DNA of 35,556 nucleotides from Bacteroidia bacterium (GTDB taxonomy: Bacteria; Bacteroidota; Bacteroidia; J057), in NCBI GenBank assembly GCA_019695295.1, contig JAIBAH010000039.1, positions 1-35,556 on the forward strand, in the 5' to 3' direction. Shown here piece by piece: positions 31,037 to 35,556 of this stretch (position 1 is the stretch's first letter; every line of letters begins with the position of its first letter). Below the pieces are notes generated by a model. The model was given only the letters and a program-made list of their open reading frames with translations. It was not told the origin of the DNA and ran no database searches. The translations under genes and the position numbers were made by a program.

Positions 31037-32917
31037 ATGAACATTATAATTGATTTTGACAGTACTTTCACACAGGTAGAAGCATTGGAAGAACTGGCAG
31101 AAATTTCTCTGAAAGGACATCCACAAAAACAGGAGATTGTAAGGCAAATTAAAGAAATTACGGACAAGGGAATGGCCGGAGAAATCTCCTACAACGAGTC
31201 TTTGTCCCGAAGAATGGCACTCCTTCCGCTCACCAAAACTCATATTCAAACCCTTATTCAGCGACTTAAAAAGAAAATTTCTCCTTCATTCGCCCGGAAT
31301 AAGTCTTTTTTTGAAAAAAACAAAGGAAAAATATATATTGTTTCACTCGGTTTCAGAGAGTTTATTGAGCCGGTGGTTGCTCCTTATTTCATAGATTCCG
31401 GTCACGTTCTTGCCAATACTTTATGCTATGACGAAGCAGACAATGTAACCGGATTTGACAATGAAAACCCGCTTGCTCACAGCAAAGGGAAATCCCGCGT
31501 ACTCAGAAACATGAATCTGGAGGGAGAAATTATTGTAATCGGAGACTCCTATACGGACTTTGAGGCAAAGGAAAGTGGCGTAGCCCATAAGTTTTACGCA
31601 TTTACTGAAAATATTTTACGTTCCGGAATTCTGGATTATGCAGACCATGTTTTACCAAATTTCGATGAATTTTTATACGTAAACCAACTCCCAATGTCTA
31701 TTTCTTATCCCAAAAACCGAATCAAAGTCCTTTTACTGGAAAATATTCACCCCCGTGCCGTTACTTTATTTCAGAAGGAAGGATATCAGGTAGAAACCCT
31801 CAGTAAGGCCCCTTCGGAAGAAGAGCTATGCTCACTGATTCAGAATGTTTCCGTTTTAGGGATTCGCTCCAAGACGCATCTAACAGAAAAAGTACTGCAG
31901 CACGCAAACCGGCTGATGGTAGCCGGGGCTTTTTGCATAGGGACCAATCAGATTGACCTTCAAAAGGCCGCTGAAAAAGGAGTAGCTGTGTTTAATGCTC
32001 CCTATAGTAATACCCGCTCGGTAGTAGAGCTTGCTATGGGCGAAATCATTCTTTTAATGCGTAAAATCCCTCAGATGAACGCACAACTACATCAGGGAAT
32101 CTGGAATAAATCAGCATCAGGAAGTCATGAGGTCAGGGGAAAAAAACTGGGAATCATCGGATATGGAAATATCGGTACGCAATTATCGGTGGTGGCTGAG
32201 GCTTTCGGTATGGAGGTCTATTATTATGATGTGGTAGAAAAGCTCGCACTGGGAAACGCCCGGAAATGTAATTCCCTGAAAGAGTTTCTTAAAATAGCAG
32301 ATGTAGTAAGTCTTCATGTGGACGGGCGTAAGGATAACCATCTTTTTTTCGGAGAAAGTGAATATAAACTCATGAAAAAAGGGGCAATTCTGATAAATTT
32401 GTGCCGGGGCTTTGTTTTGGATATCGAAAAGTTGATTCCTCACCTGAAAAGCGGTAAAATTGCAGGGGCGGCAATTGATGTTTTCCCTTATGAACCTTTC
32501 CATAATAATGAGCCTTTTATTTCAGCATTATGTGGGTTACCGAACGTCATTCTTACCCCTCATATAGGCGGAAGTACGGAGGAGGCTCAGGAGAATATCG
32601 CCGGGTACGTGCCGGCAAAAATCATAGAATACATCAATGCCGGCAATACTTTCGGGGCTGTAAATTTCCCTTCACTTCAGTTGCCACAGCAGAAAAATTG
32701 TCACAGACTGATTCATATTCATCATAATGTACCGGGGATTCTGGCAAGAATTAATCAGATTCTGGCAGGAAACGGAGTAAATATCGAAGGGCAATATCTA
32801 AAAACCAATGAAAGTATTGGCTATGTAATTACCGACGTTGACAAAGAATACAGCAAATCGGTTCTGGAGGAGCTAAAAAAAATAGAACATACTATAAAAT
32901 TCCGGGTTTTATACTAA
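31037..32917 (+). CDS. serA: Phosphoserine phosphatase-like / D-3-phosphoglycerate dehydrogenase / ACT fusion
   Basis: A 626-residue protein. Residues 1-205 are a HAD-IB phosphatase: D6-F-D8-S-T with the metal loop GDSYTDFEA at 169-177. Residues about 222-540 are phosphoglycerate dehydrogenase: GYGNIGTQ NAD motif at 375-382, VSLHVDGRKDN, INLCRGFVLD (Arg) and the catalytic His in TPHIGGST at about 506. Residues about 555-626 form an ACT domain (HHNVPGILARINQILAGNGVN). It would catalyse steps one and three of serine synthesis; the aminotransferase is not in the window. ATG 31037 is chosen because DFDST starts there as in other HAD enzymes; an ATG at 31010 is possible. Confidence 0.85.
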   Translation: MNIIIDFDSTFTQVEALEELAEISLKGHPQKQEIVRQIKEITDKGMAGEISYNESLSRRMALLPLTKTHIQTLIQRLKKKISPSFARNKSFFEKNKGKIYIVSLGFREFIEPVVAPYFIDSGHVLANTLCYDEADNVTGFDNENPLAHSKGKSRVLRNMNLEGEIIVIGDSYTDFEAKESGVAHKFYAFTENILRSGILDYADHVLPNFDEFLYVNQLPMSISYPKNRIKVLLLENIHPRAVTLFQKEGYQVETLSKAPSEEELCSLIQNVSVLGIRSKTHLTEKVLQHANRLMVAGAFCIGTNQIDLQKAAEKGVAVFNAPYSNTRSVVELAMGEIILLMRKIPQMNAQLHQGIWNKSASGSHEVRGKKLGIIGYGNIGTQLSVVAEAFGMEVYYYDVVEKLALGNARKCNSLKEFLKIADVVSLHVDGRKDNHLFFGESEYKLMKKGAILINLCRGFVLDIEKLIPHLKSGKIAGAAIDVFPYEPFHNNEPFISALCGLPNVILTPHIGGSTEEAQENIAGYVPAKIIEYINAGNTFGAVNFPSLQLPQQKNCHRLIHIHHNVPGILARINQILAGNGVNIEGQYLKTNESIGYVITDVDKEYSKSVLEELKKIEHTIKFRVLY

Positions 32918-33065
32918 GAAAAGGAATTGGTTGTTTTTTCCAAAAAGCAGCCCAAATAAAAAAATGACGTTAATGATAAACAAGAGTCTAAAGCTCAAAC
33001 AAATACAACTTCAGCGCAGAATATTTTATAATACCAAAAATAATTTTCTGTAAACAAGTCTTTTA

Positions 33066-33098
33066 TTTGTATTTTTCTGAATATAGGTACAATATTTG
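33066..33098 (+). promoter_or_regulatory. Promoter of the PKD surface protein gene
   Basis: TTTG at 33066-33069, 21 bp, AATATTTG at 33091-33098 (7 of 8 to TAnnTTTG). The 256-bp gap before the gene holds nothing else recognisable. Predicted untranslated leader about 70 nt. Confidence 0.5.
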
Positions 33099-33173
33099 TA
33101 ATTCAGGGTAGTTATTAGTTTTCATAGTTATTTTATCAAAAAATCTCTTTTATATATATAAATCATATTGATT

Positions 33174-35556
33174 ATGTACAAATTAAGGTACAACCTGCTG
33201 TTTTTTTTAACTTTTATCGGATTAGTGACTCATCAGAATGATTTATGGGCACAGGCAGATTTTACGGCTTCTCCTACCTCAGGATGCGCTCCCTTACTGG
33301 TAACCTTTAATGCTGCCTGTCCCGGATGTACAGCATTTACAGTAACCGGATGGAGTTTTGGCGGAGCCGGATCATCTCCCACATCTGTATTTAATACTCC
33401 CGGTACCTTTGCTGTTACAATGAGTTATACCCTGAACGGCACCCCCGGTGTAGTGACTAAACCTAACTTCATTACTGTATTTGAGACCCCGTCTGTGGAT
33501 TTTACAGGAGACGACCTTAGTATTTGTCAGGGAGAAACCGTGAATTTTACCGGAATTGTAACGAACGGTACACCCGGCTATACCTATACGTGGAGCACGG
33601 GAGCCTGCCCTATAGCCAATACCGCCAATACAAGTTGTACTTATAATATTTCCGGACAATATGATATTTCCTTATTGGTATCAGACACTAATCAATGCTC
33701 CAATTCTGTTACCAAAACCCAATATATTAGTGTTGAAAATAAACCTCAGGCAGATTTCACTGTCAATTATCAGCAGGGAAGCTGTACTCCTCCTGTAACG
33801 GCCACCTTTACATGGAGTCCGGGAAATACCCCCTCCGGAAGTACCCACTTCTGGGACTTTGGTGATCCTGCAAGCGGTGCAAATAACACAAGTATTCAGA
33901 GTAACCCGACCCATAACTACATCGGAACCGGTACTTTTTCAGTAATCCATATCGTAACGAGTCCAGCGGGATGTATTGATACCTTTATCCTAAACAATGG
34001 TATTACAATAGGCTTCAACACTCCGGCTGTCGTAATCTCTGATACAACTCCCTGCCTGAACATTCCGGTTAGTTTTATTGCTACTCCATTTGCAGGGATG
34101 ACTTACGCATGGACAGCTACGGGAGCAAGTCCGTCATCCGGTTCAGGAAATATGGTGGATTTCACCTTTACTACCGCTGGTACACAAACCGTGGATGTTG
34201 CTTTTACATTTGCGGGATGTACTGTAAATCAGACATATACATTACCTATAGATCCTGGACCCGATTACACTGTGGCTATCAGTGATTCCTCCGGCTGCGT
34301 TACTCCGTTTGCCACACAGCTCACAATTACGAGTGCAAGCCCGCTGAATATAGGACTTTCCTCTTCTCCCTCAGGGGGAGTAAGTATAGTGCAATCCTCC
34401 CAGACAACCTATAATCTAACGTTTAATAACCTGGGGGCCTATGATATTACCATTAATGCCACAAATCTGGCGGGTTGTAACAGCCTCGAAATATTGCCGG
34501 ATTTAGTTACAGTCGCCCAGCCTGTTGCTTCATTTATCAATGAAGACAGCACCTCTGTGGCTAACCGGTGTGTGGGTCAGTCTGTACAATTTTTCTCAAC
34601 AAGTTCTGATGGTGGCTCCCCTATAGTCAGTTACAACTGGTCATTTCCCGGCGGAAGCCCTGCCACATCTACTTCTTCAAGCCCAACAGTTACCTATAAT
34701 GCAATCGGAAATTACAATGTAAGCCTTACCATTACCAATGCCGATGGCTGTACTGCCACTTACAATTGCACTAACTGCGTAAAAGTGGGAGGACAAATGC
34801 AAAATATCGACTTCTTCCTCAATGTTTCTACTCCAATGTGCGCCGGTGCTCAGGTGAGTTTCCTCAATGCCTCTCAGCCGGCATGCTCAGGTGCTGCAGG
34901 CGTTACCGCTCAGTGGATTTACTCCATAGGAAGCACTCAGGCCGGATTTTCTACTAACTGTAATGGCAACTGGATTACCGATACAGTGGGCACCTTCAAT
35001 GTAACGCTGATAATGAATAATAACGGGTGTAAAGATACACTCAGAAAAAACAATCAGTTTGTAGTAACCGGGCCGGTTGCGGACTTCTCCTACACACCTG
35101 ATGTAATCTGTACGCTGCCTGTAACGCTTGATTTTACCAATAATACCTTTGGCGGAAATCCAACCACCTGCTCCTGGACTTTTGGAAATGGTCAGACGAG
35201 TACAGCCTATACTCCTCCGTCCCAAACGTACAATAGCCCCGGAACATTCCCTGTTACTTTGACCGTTACCGGTGGAAATAATTGTACCAATACTAAAACC
35301 ATTAATATTAATACCGGAAATGTAGTGGCTGATTTTACTACCTTCCCTCCTCCCTCCCAGATAGTTTGTGTAGGAACAACCGTAAACTTCCTCCCCAATA
35401 TTACCTCCGGTATTAATTATGCATGGAACTTCGGAGACCCGGCTTCAGGACAAACGAATAATACCTCCCTGCTGCCGCAACCTTTCCATATTTACAATAC
35501 CCCCGGAACTTATACCGCTACGCTGATTGTGAATGGAAATCAGGCTCTGTGCAGAG
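33174..35556 (+). CDS. Large secreted PKD-repeat protein, 5' part (runs off the window)
   Basis: An open frame of 794 codons that is not closed by the window end. The ATG at 33174 begins MYKLRYNLLFFLTFIGLV, a signal peptide, with the mature chain starting near ADFTASPTSGC (residue 31). At least seven PKD-like repeats follow, each with a W-x-F or W-x-x-G core: GWSFGGAG, YTWSTG, HFWDFGDPASG, YAWTATG, YNWSFPGGSP, CSWTFGNGQT, YAWNFGDPASG. Paired cysteines recur (for example CAPLL...CPGC), as in gliding-motility and T9SS-exported adhesins. The C-terminus is absent, so a sorting domain cannot be seen. Confidence 0.85.
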   Translation, partial: MYKLRYNLLFFLTFIGLVTHQNDLWAQADFTASPTSGCAPLLVTFNAACPGCTAFTVTGWSFGGAGSSPTSVFNTPGTFAVTMSYTLNGTPGVVTKPNFITVFETPSVDFTGDDLSICQGETVNFTGIVTNGTPGYTYTWSTGACPIANTANTSCTYNISGQYDISLLVSDTNQCSNSVTKTQYISVENKPQADFTVNYQQGSCTPPVTATFTWSPGNTPSGSTHFWDFGDPASGANNTSIQSNPTHNYIGTGTFSVIHIVTSPAGCIDTFILNNGITIGFNTPAVVISDTTPCLNIPVSFIATPFAGMTYAWTATGASPSSGSGNMVDFTFTTAGTQTVDVAFTFAGCTVNQTYTLPIDPGPDYTVAISDSSGCVTPFATQLTITSASPLNIGLSSSPSGGVSIVQSSQTTYNLTFNNLGAYDITINATNLAGCNSLEILPDLVTVAQPVASFINEDSTSVANRCVGQSVQFFSTSSDGGSPIVSYNWSFPGGSPATSTSSSPTVTYNAIGNYNVSLTITNADGCTATYNCTNCVKVGGQMQNIDFFLNVSTPMCAGAQVSFLNASQPACSGAAGVTAQWIYSIGSTQAGFSTNCNGNWITDTVGTFNVTLIMNNNGCKDTLRKNNQFVVTGPVADFSYTPDVICTLPVTLDFTNNTFGGNPTTCSWTFGNGQTSTAYTPPSQTYNSPGTFPVTLTVTGGNNCTNTKTININTGNVVADFTTFPPPSQIVCVGTTVNFLPNITSGINYAWNFGDPASGQTNNTSLLPQPFHIYNTPGTYTATLIVNGNQALCR

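Noticed and set aside
1-35556. CRISPR arrays, tRNA or rRNA genes, insertion sequences
   Set aside because: No regular spacer-repeat series, no cloverleaf-like CCA-ending segment and no transposase or IS ends were noticed by eye.

Overview
The window is bacterial DNA from a member of the Bacteroidota. The chromosomal part encodes a protein with a type IX secretion C-terminal sorting domain, PKD-repeat surface proteins and a tryptophan/kynurenine operon. Many genes are preceded by the Bacteroidota promoter pattern (TTG or TTTG, about 20 bp, then TAnnTTTG). Ribosome-binding regions are A/T-rich rather than Shine-Dalgarno-like. The genus cannot be read from the sequence.

Bases 1 to about 20,860 are the structural half of a Mu-like, contractile-tailed prophage; its early and transposition genes would lie outside the window. 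Two late operons diverge from one control node at about 6,770-6,890. Leftward (minus strand) run terminase small subunit, terminase large subunit, a BhlA/UviB-like holin candidate, an unknown beta-rich protein, a gp36-like protein, a portal/gpF protein that carries an extra nuclease-like C-terminus, and a gpG-like morphogenesis protein. Rightward (plus strand) run a ClpP-type head protease with scaffold, major capsid protein, a small secreted protein, an acidic protein, tail sheath, tail tube, a tail-assembly chaperone with a predicted -1 ribosomal frameshift, tape measure, the baseplate set (DUF6046-like, LysM-like, gpD hub, gp25/W, gpJ, tail protein), a collar-type fibre and a 299-residue protein. 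A strong terminator at 20,671-20,715 closes this operon. A perfect tandem 23-bp repeat follows and may be the transposase-binding right end.

The control node is a near-perfect 56-bp palindrome. Its two outermost tetranucleotides are each the -33 box of an outward-facing promoter, so packaging and virion operons could be switched together by one regulator. Other non-coding structure includes a duplicated promoter driving two short terminator-ended RNAs at 631-961, antisense to the leftward operon. There is also a perfect 12-bp GNRA hairpin between tube and chaperone genes, an in-operon terminator after the secreted-protein gene, and a probable internal start giving a separate scaffold.

From about 21,070 onward the DNA looks chromosomal: a small outer-membrane beta-barrel protein (+); then on the minus strand a 1023-residue Asp-box propeller/PKD/T9SS protein, a membrane-anchored peptidoglycan-binding-like protein, an SDR oxidoreductase, a small membrane protein, kynurenine 3-monooxygenase, tryptophan 2,3-dioxygenase and threonine aldolase. 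On the plus strand follow a phosphoserine-phosphatase-like/phosphoglycerate dehydrogenase/ACT fusion and the first 794 codons of a large PKD-repeat secreted protein that runs off the window. No tRNA, rRNA, CRISPR array or insertion sequence was recognised.
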